Part shown: in pieces, positions 12,229-21,327 of the stretch
Layout of the letters: the number at the start of each line of letters is the position of its first letter
Position numbering within the stretch: the stretch's first letter is position 1
DNA from: Bacillus sp. REN3
GTDB taxonomy: Bacteria > Bacillota > Bacilli > Bacillales > Cytobacillaceae
Assembly: GCF_017912555.1 (NCBI RefSeq)
Contig: NZ_JAERSD010000007.1
Location: 1-64,000 of the forward strand
Direction of reading: 5' to 3'
DNA length: 64,000 nucleotides
The notes under the pieces: model-generated
What the model was told of the DNA's origin: nothing
Databases searched by the model: none
The model's input: the letters and a program-made list of their open reading frames with translations, nothing else
Made by a program: the position numbers and the translations under genes

Positions 12229-13014
12229 TTAAGCTTCTTGCCCAACTGTTTCGTCTTCGATGCCAAGTTCCTTTTTAATCCAGTCATACCCTTCTGCTTC
12301 CAGGCGTTGCGCAAGTTCAGGTCCGCCGGATTTAACGATGCGTCCCTGCATCATGACGTGTACAAAGTCAGGTGTGATATAGTCAAGAAGTCGCTGGTAG
12401 TGGGTGATGATCAGGCAGCCGAAATCTTCTCCACGCATTTGGTTGATGCCTTTGGAAACAACCTTCAGGGCGTCAATATCAAGACCTGAGTCAATTTCGT
12501 CCAGGATGGCGATTTTCGGCTCGAGCATCATAAGCTGCAAGATTTCATTACGCTTTTTCTCACCGCCGGAGAAGCCTTCATTAAGGTAGCGTTGTGCCAT
12601 ATTAACATCCATTTCCAGGAATTCCATTTCCTTATCCATCTGGCGAATGAATTTCATCAATGAAATTTCATTTCCTTCGCCACGGCGGCTGTTCAATGCA
12701 GAACGAAGGAAGTCAGCATTCGTAACGCCGCTGATCTCGCTTGGGTATTGCATAGCAAGGAAAAGACCTGCGCGCGCCCTTTCGTCCACTTCCATTTCAA
12801 GAACATCCTTACCATCAAGTGTTACTGTACCATTTGTCACTTCATATTTAGGGTGACCCATGATGGAAGAAGAAAGAGTGGATTTACCAGTACCATTCGG
12901 GCCCATGATTGCATGGATTTCCCCGCCTTTTACTTCAAGGTCCACACCTTTTAATATCTTCTTCCCTTCAATCTCAACATGAAGGTCGTTAATTGATAAT
13001 ACAGATCCTGCCAT
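12229..13014 (-). CDS. sufC: Fe-S cluster assembly ATPase SufC
   Basis: The 261-residue ABC-type ATPase has Walker A GPNGTGKST at residues 38-46, signature FSGGEKKRNEI, and Walker B ending ILDEIDSGLD. It drives conformational change in SufBCD. It is the first gene of the operon. Upstream on the minus strand there are two direct copies of ATGAGAATA eleven bases apart (about 13073-13096), a possible regulator site that I cannot assign. Confidence 0.97.
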   Translation of the reverse strand: MAGSVLSINDLHVEIEGKKILKGVDLEVKGGEIHAIMGPNGTGKSTLSSSIMGHPKYEVTNGTVTLDGKDVLEMEVDERARAGLFLAMQYPSEISGVTNADFLRSALNSRRGEGNEISLMKFIRQMDKEMEFLEMDVNMAQRYLNEGFSGGEKKRNEILQLMMLEPKIAILDEIDSGLDIDALKVVSKGINQMRGEDFGCLIITHYQRLLDYITPDFVHVMMQGRIVKSGGPELAQRLEAEGYDWIKKELGIEDETVGQEA

Positions 13015-13258
13015 AATAATACCTCCGTCACTATAGAAAAGATTTTAAGCCGACATTTGCGGTTTTCTATTCTATTCTCATTTTATTCTCATTCCAATCT
13101 TATAACAAATGAAATGTGTTAGCAACTCTTTCAATCAAGAAAGATTTTCATATGAAACCCTTATTTTATCTGTGTTTTGCACACAACCTGCACCATCCTA
13201 TTTTTTCCCCGGAAAAGAAAATCATGTACCGGACTCCGCCCGCTGTCATTCCCTTTCT
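13015..13258. other. Upstream region of the suf operon
   Basis: The region should hold the suf promoter. The only pattern seen is a direct repeat of ATTCTCATT at 11-bp spacing near 13073-13096. No gene is visible. Confidence 0.4.
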
Positions 13259-13426
13259 TTAAAAAGTGTAGACAGGATCCACAGGAATCCCGCCAGTTTT
13301 ATATATCATCCAGAGGGCAGCCTGTTGTAGCCGTTCTTTCAGCTGCTCGTGCGCCGCTTGTGATTCACATTTTGCAAGCGAACGATCAACTTTCCTGGTG
13401 TCAGTAACGCTGTCCTCAAAAAGCAT
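13259..13426 (-). CDS. Possible short ORF, unrecognised
   Basis: A 55-residue reading frame ending in GGIPVDPVYTF is open here. It has no good ribosome binding site and no recognised relatives. The C-terminal half looks protein-like, so it could be a remnant, but it may be chance. Confidence 0.2.
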   Translation of the reverse strand: MLFEDSVTDTRKVDRSLAKCESQAAHEQLKERLQQAALWMIYKTGGIPVDPVYTF

Positions 13427-13503
13427 TGCACATATATATATAAAGAACCAGTGCATCGATCACACTGGTCCCCAAACTTTCCTAATATCTATATCCGTGT
13501 TTG

Positions 13504-13656
13504 TTATGAATGTAATTTGCGTTCGAGATCAGCTACCATCCTTTGGCTTCGCAAATATTCCTTCTCGCGTTTTTTCTCGACTTTCATTCTTGCATCATGG
13601 TCCATGCTGTACACTTCATAGCTAATTCCATGCGCTCCATGCATCGCTTTTTCCAT
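13504..13656 (-). CDS. Small charged hypothetical protein (50 aa)
   Basis: A 50-residue frame begins MEKAMHGAHGISYEVY and continues with a strongly charged helical segment (ARMKVEKKREKEYLRSQRM). The composition is that of a real short protein with a helical tail, and codon use resembles the neighbours. No clear ribosome binding site precedes the ATG, and the open frame extends 33 bases further upstream without a common start codon, so the 5' end is uncertain. It lies between sufC and yurZ. No function can be assigned. Confidence 0.4.
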   Translation of the reverse strand: MEKAMHGAHGISYEVYSMDHDARMKVEKKREKEYLRSQRMVADLERKLHS

Positions 13657-13711
13657 TTCACTCGTGTAGTTCAGCTTTAGCGGACTAATAGTGAATCATC
13701 CCTTCAGTTTT

Positions 13712-13734
13712 ACGCTTCGAAAAGCGTTTTTTTG
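13712..13734 (+). terminator. Orphan rho-independent terminator
   Basis: The stem ACGCTT/AAGCGT with a 4-base loop is followed by seven T residues on the plus strand. No plus-strand gene precedes it. Confidence 0.5.
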
Positions 13735-13899
13735 TATTGCATTAATGACTAATGCAATCGTAACACTTTTCTTTTACCACGTTCAAAGCGGCTAAAACCG
13801 TTAATTTTTGGATATGGACTGCTGGGAATGGGTATGGAAAGCTGAACTCGGTGATTCTTACAATCCTGGCTGAATCCTCCCGAATGGAGCAAATCCCGA

Positions 13900-14271
13900 T
13901 TATTGTCTTGGCTGGTTCAGCTCTGCAATCGCTTCCTGGACAAGGGTTACAGCCTGGCTCATCGCAGCACCGCCCCCAAATGCAGCGGTGACGCCAACTG
14001 CCTCAAGAATCTGTTCCTCTGTTGCTCCCTGGTCAAGGCATCCTTTGAGATGGTAAATAATGCAATATTCATCCTGGGAATACAAAGAAATCCCTAAAGC
14101 GATCAGCTGCTTCTCTTTCTGGCCCAATGTCCCTTCCTTGAAGCACTGCTCTGTGAACGCATTATAATGATGTGCCAATTCAGGCATTTTCTCGGTAAAT
14201 ATGCCAAGGCCATACTTATATTCGTACAAGGCCGCCTCAGTAGAATTCCTTGGTTCATAATGATGTTCCAT
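13900..14271 (-). CDS. yurZ: Carboxymuconolactone decarboxylase family protein YurZ
   Basis: The 123-residue protein belongs to the AhpD/CMD family and matches B. subtilis YurZ by position next to sufC and by sequence. The family segment [15 protein letters not shown] is followed by C-x-x-Y-H ([11 protein letters not shown]), where the second cysteine falls one turn later than in the classical CxxC of AhpD. Enzyme activity is therefore uncertain. The ATG at 14271 sits 8 bases after GGAG; an upstream GTG overlaps that site. Confidence 0.82.
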   Translation of the reverse strand: MEHHYEPRNSTEAALYEYKYGLGIFTEKMPELAHHYNAFTEQCFKEGTLGQKEKQLIALGISLYSQDEYCIIYHLKGCLDQGATEEQILEAVGVTAAFGGGAAMSQAVTLVQEAIAELNQPRQ

Positions 14272-14516
14272 TGCTTCCACTCCAATCTTATTTTTTCCAG
14301 GTTAGTATGTTTGTTTATAGGATGGACTATGCACTCATCATACGATACCGATGATTTCACAATGAAAAAGAAGGAATGATGAAAACTGAAATTGCGTTCC
14401 ATCGACCAGCCCTTTGCTGGCATGAAAAAGGAATTTAATCATGGTTGGGGTTGGATCTTTCAGATGGGGTGTAAATATTTTTGGATGGACAGATGTTAAC
14501 AACAAGCTGGAAAGAG

Positions 14517-15676
14517 GTTAATCCCTGTTGGTGGCGATATTATCCCTGTTGGAATCGATATTATCCCTGTTGGTGGCAATATTATCCCTGTTGTGCGGAT
14601 ATAATCCCAGCTGGAGGAGAGATTATCCCTGTTGGAATCGATATAACCCCAGTTGGAGTTGATATTATCCCTGTTGGTGGCGATATTATCCCAGTTGTGC
14701 GGATATAATCCTCGCTGGAGGCGATATTATCCCTGTTGGTGGCGAGATTACCCTGTTGAAATCGATATAATCCCAGTTGAAATCGATATAATCCCAGTTG
14801 GAATCGATATAATCCCTGTTGAAATTGATCTTATCCCTGTTGGTGGCGATATTATCCCAGTTGTGCGGATATAATCCCCGCTGGAGGAGAGATTATCCCT
14901 GTTGGAATCGATATAACCCCAGTTGGAGTTGATATTATCCCTGTTGGTGGCGATATTATCCCAGTTGTGCGGATATAATCCCCGCTGGAGGCGATATTAT
15001 CCCTGTTGGTGGCGAGATTATCCCAGTTGGAATCGATATTATCCCTGTTGGAATCGATATTATCCCTGTTGGAATTGATATAATCCCAGTTGGAATCGAT
15101 ATTATCCCTGTTGAAATTGATCTTATCCCTGTTGGTGGCAATATTATCCCTGTTGTGCGGATATAATCCCAGCTGGAGGAGAGATTATCCCTGTTGGAAT
15201 CGATATAACCCCAGTTGGAGTTGATATTATCCCTGTTGGTGGCGATATTATCCCAGTTGGTGGCGATATTATCCCTGTTGAAATCGATATTATCCCTGTT
15301 GGAATCGATATAATCCCATTTGGAATCGATATAATCCCATTTGGAATCGATATTATCCCAGTTGGAATCGATATAACCCCAGTTGGAGTTGATATTATCC
15401 CTGTTGTGCGGATATAATCCCCGCTGGAGGCGATATTATCCCTGTTGGTGGCGAGATTACCCTGTTGAAATCGATATAATCCCTGTTGTGCAGATATAAT
15501 CCCAGTTGGAATCGATATTATCCCAGTTGGAATCGATATAATCCCTGTTGTGCAGATATAATCCCAGTTGGAATCGATATAATCCCTGTTGTGCAGATAT
15601 TATCCCTGTTGGAATCGATATAATCCCAGTTGGAATCGATATATTCCCTGTTGTGCAGATATAATCCCAGCTGGGA
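14517..15676. repeat. Large 21-bp tandem array (about 55 units)
   Basis: The array has a core CGATATTATCCCTGTTGG plus three variable bases, with variants ATAATCCCA, GTTGGTGG, GTTGAAAT and a 20-bp unit GTTGTGCGGATATAATCCC. Units are arranged in higher-order blocks: a five-unit block of about 104 bp recurs starting near 14590, 14860 and 15152. Reading frames give IPVGIDI-like heptapeptides, but the 20-bp units break the frame and no start with a ribosome binding site precedes it. It fills the gap between yurZ and metQ. Confidence 0.9.
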
Positions 15677-15741
15677 CCCTTTTGTTCCCCGTTGGCCAAC
15701 GGGCTATAAAGTGTGACTAACCGCTAGTCATCAAAAACAAT

Positions 15742-15765
15742 AAAAGCAGGCGTAAGCCTGCTTTT
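15742..15765 (-). terminator. Terminator of the metNPQ operon
   Basis: AAAAGCAGGC pairs with GCCTGCTTTT around a GTAA loop. The stem ends 9 bases from the metQ stop and has T-rich runs on both strands. Confidence 0.85.
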
Positions 15766-15774
15766 TATTTTGGA

Positions 15775-16605
15775 TTATTCATTTACTGGCACAACTGCAC
15801 CTTTGTATTTATCAAGGATGAAATCCTGGATTTCCTTTGAATGAAGGACTTCCACCAAAGCTTTGATTGCTTCTTTGTCCTTATCGCCTTTGCGGACTGC
15901 AAGGACATTCACGTATGGGGAATCTTTTTCTTCAATTGCGATGGCATCCTTCAGGGGATTCAGTCCAGCATCGATTGCGTAGTTTGAGTTGATGAGGACT
16001 GCGTCGCCTTCTCCATTATTAAAGATTTGCGGAAGGAGCGCTGCTTCAAATTCTGTATCGAACTTCAAGTTTTTAGGGTTTTCTTCTATATCATCAATTG
16101 TAGCCTTAACTTTGTCGACTCCGGCTTTAAGCTTGATCAGACCTTCTTTTTCAAGCATGGTCAGGATCCGGCCATGGTCTGCGACAGAGCTGCTCATGAT
16201 GATTTTCGCTCCTTTTGGAAGATCCTCAAGGCTCTTGTATTCTTTCGAGTATACACCGATTGGTTCGATGTGGATTCCGCCTGCGATTTCGAACTTGTAT
16301 CCATTGTCAGCCATTTGCGCTTCCAGATAAGGAATGTGCTGGAAGTAGTTTGCGTCCAATTCTTTTGAATCCAAAGCCTGGTTTGGAACGATATAATCAT
16401 TGAAAGTTTCGATTTTAAGTTCATAGCCCTTCTTTTCCAGCAAAGGCTTTGCTTCTTCAAGAATTTCCGCATGCGGGACATTCGAGGCACCCACAACGAT
16501 TTTCTTGTTTTCCTTGTCGCCTTCGGATTTTTCCTCTGAAGTTCCGCAAGCTGTAAGCATGATGGTCAAAGATATTGTTAAAAGTGCAACCAACCATTTT
16601 TTCAT
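15775..16605 (-). CDS. metQ: Methionine ABC transporter substrate-binding lipoprotein MetQ
   Basis: The 276-residue protein has a lipoprotein signal (hydrophobic residues 5-18 and the lipobox LTAC with Cys20) and the NlpA/MetQ fold, with VGASNVPHAEILE near the start of the mature protein and the HIPYLEAQM segment. It captures methionine outside the membrane for MetP and MetN. It is last in the metN-metP-metQ operon, which is preceded by a SAM riboswitch. Confidence 0.95.
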   Translation of the reverse strand: MKKWLVALLTISLTIMLTACGTSEEKSEGDKENKKIVVGASNVPHAEILEEAKPLLEKKGYELKIETFNDYIVPNQALDSKELDANYFQHIPYLEAQMADNGYKFEIAGGIHIEPIGVYSKEYKSLEDLPKGAKIIMSSSVADHGRILTMLEKEGLIKLKAGVDKVKATIDDIEENPKNLKFDTEFEAALLPQIFNNGEGDAVLINSNYAIDAGLNPLKDAIAIEEKDSPYVNVLAVRKGDKDKEAIKALVEVLHSKEIQDFILDKYKGAVVPVNE

Positions 16606-16619
16606 CTCTTTTTCTCTCC

Positions 16620-17288
16620 TTATCGTTTGTCGATTTTTCTTGTAATGAAATCTCCTAAGAACTGAATTGCAAACACGATCACCAGGATAATGATTGTTGC
16701 CATCAATGTGACGTCATTGCGGCTGCGCTGGAAGCCTTCCATGTAGGCAAGGTTCCCGAGGCCGCCTGCACCGATGACACCTGCCATCGCTGTATAACTC
16801 ACAAGCGCGATGGCTGTCACGGTAATCCCGGATACTAGCGCGGGCATTGATTCGGGAAGAAGGACTTTCCAAATGATCGTTGTCGTTTTTGCGCCCATCG
16901 ATTTCGCCGCCTCGATGACCCCTTTATCAATTTCGCGAAGGCCAATCTCTACCATCCTTGCATAGAAGGGTGCGGCTCCAATGATCAGTGCCGGCAAAGC
17001 CGCGTTCACACCAATCATTGATCCCAGGATCAGTTTTGTAAAAGGAATCAGCAGGACAATCAGAATTATGAATGGGATGGATCGGAAAATATTGACGAAT
17101 CCGCTTAGCACGGCGTTCACCGGCCGATTTTCCCAGATATTCCCCTTGGATGTCAGAAACAGCAGCAATCCTAAAATCGCTCCGAGAATGAATGTCGCCA
17201 GCACTGAAATAGCGCTCATGTACAATGTTTCAAGTGTCGCTTCCCACATCCGATCCCAATTGACATTCGGAAAGAATTTCTCAGCCAT
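16620..17288 (-). CDS. metP: Methionine ABC transporter permease MetP
   Basis: The 222-residue inner-membrane protein has five or so hydrophobic segments and the ABC permease loop EAAKSMGAKTTTIIWKVLLPES. It forms the membrane channel of the methionine importer. Its start overlaps the end of metN by 8 bases. Confidence 0.95.
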   Translation of the reverse strand: MAEKFFPNVNWDRMWEATLETLYMSAISVLATFILGAILGLLLFLTSKGNIWENRPVNAVLSGFVNIFRSIPFIILIVLLIPFTKLILGSMIGVNAALPALIIGAAPFYARMVEIGLREIDKGVIEAAKSMGAKTTTIIWKVLLPESMPALVSGITVTAIALVSYTAMAGVIGAGGLGNLAYMEGFQRSRNDVTLMATIIILVIVFAIQFLGDFITRKIDKR

Positions 17289-18315
17289 GTGACATCACCT
17301 CCACGCCAACTTCATGCTGTCCGATAAATTCGATTGCGTGGTCCAGGTCACTTTCTTCCCCGTCGAGGTGAATGAACAGCGTCCCATAAGAGCCATTTTG
17401 CGTCTGCGATATTTTCCCCTGGACGATATTCACCGTCACTGGGAATTGACGGATCAAGTTCGTGATGAGCGGCTGCTCGACTCCCTCGCCGACGAAGGTC
17501 AATTGGACAACACGGCCCTTAGGGTACTTTGAAAGCAAGTGCTCGACTGTTTCCTTTGTTTCCTCAGGCTCTGTCACCTGCTGGACGAACCTTTTGGTAA
17601 TCGGCTGCTGCGGTTTTTTAAATACTTGGAGAACAGGTCCTGTTTCAACGATCCTGCCCTCCTCCATGACTGCGACACGATGGCAGATCTTTCGGATGAC
17701 ATGCATTTCATGGGTAATCAGGACAATGGTAAGACCAAGCCTTTTGTTAATATCAACAAGCAGGTCAAGAATCTGGTCGGTTGTCTGCGGATCGAGTGCA
17801 GACGTTGCTTCATCCCCAAGAAGGACCTTCGGATTGTTAGCCAGGGCGCGCGCAATGCCAACCCTTTGCTTTTGCCCGCCGCTTAACTGTGATGGATAGG
17901 CATCCCCTCTGCCGTCCAGTCCGACGAGTGTGATCAATTCTTTTACCCGCTTCTCTCTTTCCACCTTTGGAACACCAGCGATTTCAAGCGGGAACGCAAT
18001 ATTTTCAGCCACTGTCCTCGACCAAAGGAGGTTGAAGTGCTGGAAAATCATGCTGATTTCCTGCCGCGCTTTCCTGAGCCCGGCGCCCCTGATTCTTGAG
18101 ACCTCCCTGCCTGCCACGACGACAGAGCCTGAAGTCGGAAGTTCAAGACCGTTCAGCATCCGGATCAGCGTACTTTTCCCCGCTCCGCTATAGCCTATGA
18201 CTCCAAAGATTTCCCCTTCCTTGATCTCAAGGTTCACATCATCTACTGCCTTGACTTCCCCATTTTTTGAAGGGTAGATTTTCCTTGCGTTCTTAATCGT
18301 AATCAAATGACTCAC
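17281..18315 (-). CDS. metN: Methionine ABC transporter ATPase MetN
   Basis: The 344-residue protein has Walker A GYSGAGKST at residues 41-49, the signature LSGGQKQRVGIARAL, Walker B LLGDEATSALD, and a C-terminal NIL domain (about 265-344) that senses methionine in the E. coli homologue. It powers methionine import. It is first in the operon, directly downstream of a SAM riboswitch and terminator. Confidence 0.96.
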   Translation of the reverse strand: MSHLITIKNARKIYPSKNGEVKAVDDVNLEIKEGEIFGVIGYSGAGKSTLIRMLNGLELPTSGSVVVAGREVSRIRGAGLRKARQEISMIFQHFNLLWSRTVAENIAFPLEIAGVPKVEREKRVKELITLVGLDGRGDAYPSQLSGGQKQRVGIARALANNPKVLLGDEATSALDPQTTDQILDLLVDINKRLGLTIVLITHEMHVIRKICHRVAVMEEGRIVETGPVLQVFKKPQQPITKRFVQQVTEPEETKETVEHLLSKYPKGRVVQLTFVGEGVEQPLITNLIRQFPVTVNIVQGKISQTQNGSYGTLFIHLDGEESDLDHAIEFIGQHEVGVEVMSHG

Positions 18316-18446
18316 CCTCTTTGCATTCCGTTTAGTTCACCGTTTTAAAAAGCTGCCAGCCTCATTTCCACTTCCGGTATTAATTGAAAGAAAAAATGGT
18401 TTTTCCGGCAAAGCGATGGCCGCCGCAGCCGGGATAGTAAAAATAA

Positions 18447-18475
18447 ATGCCTTCCTGCAATGAGCAGAAAGGCAT
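18447..18475 (-). terminator. Riboswitch terminator upstream of metN
   Basis: ATGCCTTtCTGC pairs with GCAGgAAGGCAT, and TTATTTTT follows on the minus strand. It lies between the SAM aptamer and metN. Confidence 0.85.
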
Positions 18476-18492
18476 AAACATATATGGTTCCT

Positions 18493-18608
18493 TTCTCTCA
18501 TCTTCCAAAGCACATAGCTTTGAGTGAATTGGCACCATTTCAACAAGATCGCTTGCTGATGGTTGCCGGGCTTCGCAGGGCACTTCCCTCCACCTCTCTT
18601 GATAAGAG
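18493..18608 (-). promoter_or_regulatory. SAM-I riboswitch (S box) for metNPQ
   Basis: On the minus strand the aptamer reads CTCTTATCAAGAGAGGTGGAGGGA, then GAAGCCCGGCAACC, and closes with GATGAGAG pairing back to the 5' CTTATC. These are the conserved S-box blocks. A terminator follows. High S-adenosylmethionine should switch the operon off. Confidence 0.95.
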
Positions 18609-18726
18609 CAATGCTATTAAATTATACAAACGGTTTTTTCACCATGCATGTGATTCTATCACGGAATAAAAAGGAGTGTCAACTATATAGCCCATATAAA
18701 GCAAATGGAATGTATTGGGTTCTCGA

Positions 18727-20043
18727 TCAATCCCTTGCTGCCGCTCCCTGGACACCAGTCGCCTTTTCGATTGCCTGTTCTAGGTCCGCGGTGATATCTT
18801 CAATGTTCTCAATGCCGACTGACAGCCTGATCAAATCTTCCGGGACGCCAGCTGCCTTCAGTCCTTCTTCATCCAGCTGTTGATGGGTCGTGCTGGCAGG
18901 ATGGATGATCAAGCTCTTCGCATCGCCAACATTCGCAACATGAGACCATAGCTTGACTGAGTTGATCAGCTTTGCTCCAGCCTCCCGTCCCCCTTCAATT
19001 CCGAAAACGACTACAGAACCCGCGCCTTTTGGCAAATATTTTGCGGCTAGCTCCTTATCAGGGTGGGATTCATTTCCCGGATAAGAAACCCAGGTAACGG
19101 CAGGATGGGATTCAAGGTATTGGACGAGCTTATTTGTATTTGCGACATGTTCCTTCATACGGACATGCAGCGTCTCGAGTCCGAGATTGAACTGGAATGC
19201 GCTTTGAGGGCTCAGGGACGGCCCCAAATCACGAAGAAGCTGGACCCTCGCTTTCACGATATAAGCGGCAGCCCCGATCGCTTCGCTATAGACGAGATCA
19301 TGGTAGCTTGAATCCGGCTCATTGAATCCCGGGAACTTTGGCGATTTCCAATTGAACTTCCCTCCATCAACAATGATTCCGCCAAGAACTGTTCCATTTC
19401 CAAGGAGCCACTTAGTTGCAGAGTGGACGACAATGTCGGCTCCATGGTCAATCGGCCTGCATAAATACGGTGTTGCGAACGTATTGTCAATAATCAGCGG
19501 TATGCCTGATTCATGAGCGATGCTGGCAACCGCTTCGATATCAAGTACGCGCAGGCTTGGATTCCCGATCGTCTCCGCAAAAATCGCTTTTGTCTTCGGT
19601 GTGATTGCCTGCCGGAAGTTTTCCGTGTCGACAGGATCGACAAGACGTACAGTAATCCCGTATTTAGGAAGCGTCACGGCAAATAAATTATATGTCCCCC
19701 CGTAGAGATTTGATGCTGCGACAATTTCATCCCCTGCGTGGGCAATGTTCAATATCGCCATTGTGATGGCTGCCATTCCGCTGGACAACGCAAGCGCGCC
19801 TACCCCTCCTTCAAGCAGAGCCACTTTTTCCTCAAGCGCTGTCACAGTAGGGTTATGGATCCGCGAATAAATATAGCCTGGTTCTTTTAGAGCAAAAAGA
19901 TCCGCTGCATGCCCCGTATTCTCGAACTGGAACGCATTGCTCGAATAAATCGGGAGCGATCTCGCGCCTGTTTCTGGGTCCGGCGACTGTCCCCCATGCA
20001 CACTTAAGGTTTCAATCTTGTAATTACGCTGTTGCTCAGTCAT
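18727..20043 (-). CDS. O-acetylhomoserine/O-acetylserine sulfhydrylase
   Basis: The protein of about 438 residues belongs to the Cys/Met metabolism PLP family. Visible landmarks are [20 protein letters not shown], the YSRIHNPT segment, SSGMAAI, and the PLP lysine in [10 protein letters not shown]. It probably makes homocysteine from O-acetylhomoserine and sulfide, feeding methionine synthesis. I chose the ATG at 20043 because GGGGAG lies 6 bases upstream; ATG codons at 20073, 20061 and 20049 would add short N-terminal extensions. The preceding SAM riboswitch supports the methionine role. Confidence 0.9.
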   Translation of the reverse strand: MTEQQRNYKIETLSVHGGQSPDPETGARSLPIYSSNAFQFENTGHAADLFALKEPGYIYSRIHNPTVTALEEKVALLEGGVGALALSSGMAAITMAILNIAHAGDEIVAASNLYGGTYNLFAVTLPKYGITVRLVDPVDTENFRQAITPKTKAIFAETIGNPSLRVLDIEAVASIAHESGIPLIIDNTFATPYLCRPIDHGADIVVHSATKWLLGNGTVLGGIIVDGGKFNWKSPKFPGFNEPDSSYHDLVYSEAIGAAAYIVKARVQLLRDLGPSLSPQSAFQFNLGLETLHVRMKEHVANTNKLVQYLESHPAVTWVSYPGNESHPDKELAAKYLPKGAGSVVVFGIEGGREAGAKLINSVKLWSHVANVGDAKSLIIHPASTTHQQLDEEGLKAAGVPEDLIRLSVGIENIEDITADLEQAIEKATGVQGAAARD

Positions 20044-20092
20044 TTCCATCTCCCCATTCATTTTAGTTTCCATCCAGGAAAGAAAGATTAAA

Positions 20093-20118
20093 AAACCCTC
20101 TTCCTAAGAAGAGGGTTT
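20093..20118 (-). terminator. Riboswitch terminator upstream of the sulfhydrylase gene
   Basis: AAACCCTCTTC pairs with GAAGAGGGTTT around a 4-base loop, followed by a T run on the minus strand. Confidence 0.9.
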
Positions 20119-20125
20119 GTTATCG

Positions 20126-20232
20126 TCTCTCCTTATCTTTCAAAGCAAAACGCTTTGATGGAATTAGCACCGTGTCACATAACCGGTTGCCGGGCTTCAT
20201 AGGGCCAGTCCCTCCGCCTCTCTTGATAAGAA
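20126..20232 (-). promoter_or_regulatory. SAM-I riboswitch (S box)
   Basis: On the minus strand the aptamer reads TTCTTATCAAGAGAGGCGGAGGGA, then GAAGCCCGGCAACC, a CAAAGC...GCTTTG arm, and GATAAGGAGAGA closing the first helix. It is a second S box about 1.6 kb from the first, placed before the sulfhydrylase gene. Confidence 0.95.
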
Positions 20233-20313
20233 TATTCTGTTTTTTTGCGTTAAAGTGATAATAGCATGCAGAAGGAAATTGGTCAATCATTTTTTGACTT
20301 TTCGGGAAATGAA

Positions 20314-20805
20314 TCATTTGGCCAACGGGCTGGCAAGATAGAAGATGGATTCAAGGGCGAGCAATTCCCTGAAACTTCCTGATACTCGCAAATCACCTGC
20401 CTGTACACCATCCCTTAGTTTCATCTCTCCATCAAGCAAACGTGCGATGGCGTCTTTCGATCCTTTGATCGTCACATTTCTCCATGCAGCTTGTTGATCC
20501 GGATCCGTCGTCACTTTGCCATTGTAAAAGTACAAATAAACCGTTTCGGTGTCTGTTTCCATCTCAAGCCCGCAATTCATCTTTCTCACGAGCTCCATAA
20601 GATGTCCCTTATCTGATATGCCTTCCGTAAACCTTTTGGCTCTTTCCTGCATTCTGCTCATCTCCCTTACATACAATATTCCTTCCATTAGAAGAAAACC
20701 CTGCAAGATTTCTTCGACAAATAGCATGTATGGGACCGGCAATTTCCGAGGTATATCCTGGAATTCCACAGAATAAATTTCTTCTGTTCCAATCAATCTG
20801 TTCAA
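20314..20805 (-). CDS. yusD: SCP2 sterol-binding-like domain protein YusD
   Basis: The 163-residue protein corresponds by position to B. subtilis yusD. The C-terminal part (WRNVTIKGSKDAIARLLDGEMKLRDGVQAGDLRVSG) is typical of SCP2-like domains that bind lipophilic ligands in a hydrophobic tunnel. No membrane segment is present. The biological role is unknown. Confidence 0.7.
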   Translation of the reverse strand: MNRLIGTEEIYSVEFQDIPRKLPVPYMLFVEEILQGFLLMEGILYVREMSRMQERAKRFTEGISDKGHLMELVRKMNCGLEMETDTETVYLYFYNGKVTTDPDQQAAWRNVTIKGSKDAIARLLDGEMKLRDGVQAGDLRVSGSFRELLALESIFYLASPLAK

Positions 20806-20988
20806 ACTATTTGATCCTCTTAGAATGATTCAGAAAACGACCATATTTTTAGAAAACAGCCTTTTCTTAACCGCAATTCATCACTCCTATAGCTAAGACT
20901 CTTTAGCAAAAGGCAAGAAAAGTCCAATGAGCTTTTGGACATTGAACCGGCCAGGATCTTACCTGGCGGATTCCTCTTTTCCATAGAA

Positions 20989-21011
20989 AAAACGGCACAC
21001 ATGGCCGTTTT
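20989..21011 (-). terminator. Terminator after yusE
   Basis: AAAACGGC pairs with GCCGTTTT directly after the yusE stop, with a T run on the minus strand. Confidence 0.85.
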
Positions 21012-21320
21012 TCAGGTGAGTTTATTCAGCTTCTCATACAGGTAGGGAACAGATTGGAAGGCATAAACCTTTTCCTTCACCCTGCCTTCATTAAGGATGA
21101 CCAGGCACGGTACACTTTCAATTTGGAATCGTTCAGCTATTTCCGGCAAATAGTTCAGGTCTGCTTTCCCAGCAGGCGTATCAGGGAGCAGCTGCTCGAC
21201 TACTTCAAGCATCTTCCCTGCAACCTGGCATGTTCCGCACATTGGTGTATAAAAGTAAAGGTAACCTGTACTCTTTGTTTCTAAAGATGTTTCGATTTCT
21301 TCCTTCGTCCATTCCTTCAT
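21012..21320 (-). CDS. yusE: Thioredoxin family protein YusE
   Basis: The 102-residue protein has the thioredoxin fold with an active-site CGTC near residue 28 (YTPMCGTCQVAG) and the cis-proline segment SVPCLVIL. It is likely a small cytoplasmic thiol-disulfide exchange protein. It starts 7 bases after yusF ends, so the two are probably cotranscribed, as in B. subtilis. Confidence 0.88.
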   Translation of the reverse strand: MKEWTKEEIETSLETKSTGYLYFYTPMCGTCQVAGKMLEVVEQLLPDTPAGKADLNYLPEIAERFQIESVPCLVILNEGRVKEKVYAFQSVPYLYEKLNKLT

Positions 21321-21327
21321 CCAAGCT

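Noticed and set aside
14740-14765. ATTACCCTGTTG resembling part of the I-SceI homing endonuclease site.
   Set aside because: Only the core matches, and the same bases recur through the array by repeat structure.
14481-15141. Frames in the large array giving IPVGIDI-like heptapeptide repeats.
   Set aside because: No ribosome binding site, frames are broken by 20-bp units, and similar arrays elsewhere are not in frame at all.
14517-15676. The array as a CRISPR.
   Set aside because: There are no unique spacers between constant repeats; units abut each other, and no cas genes are present.
15687-15701. A perfect palindrome CCGTTGGCCAACGG at the end of the array.
   Set aside because: It has no T run and no clear regulator link; it could be chance.
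20820-21002. A 60-residue minus-strand frame downstream of yusE.
   Set aside because: It starts within the yusE terminator region and has no protein-like pattern.
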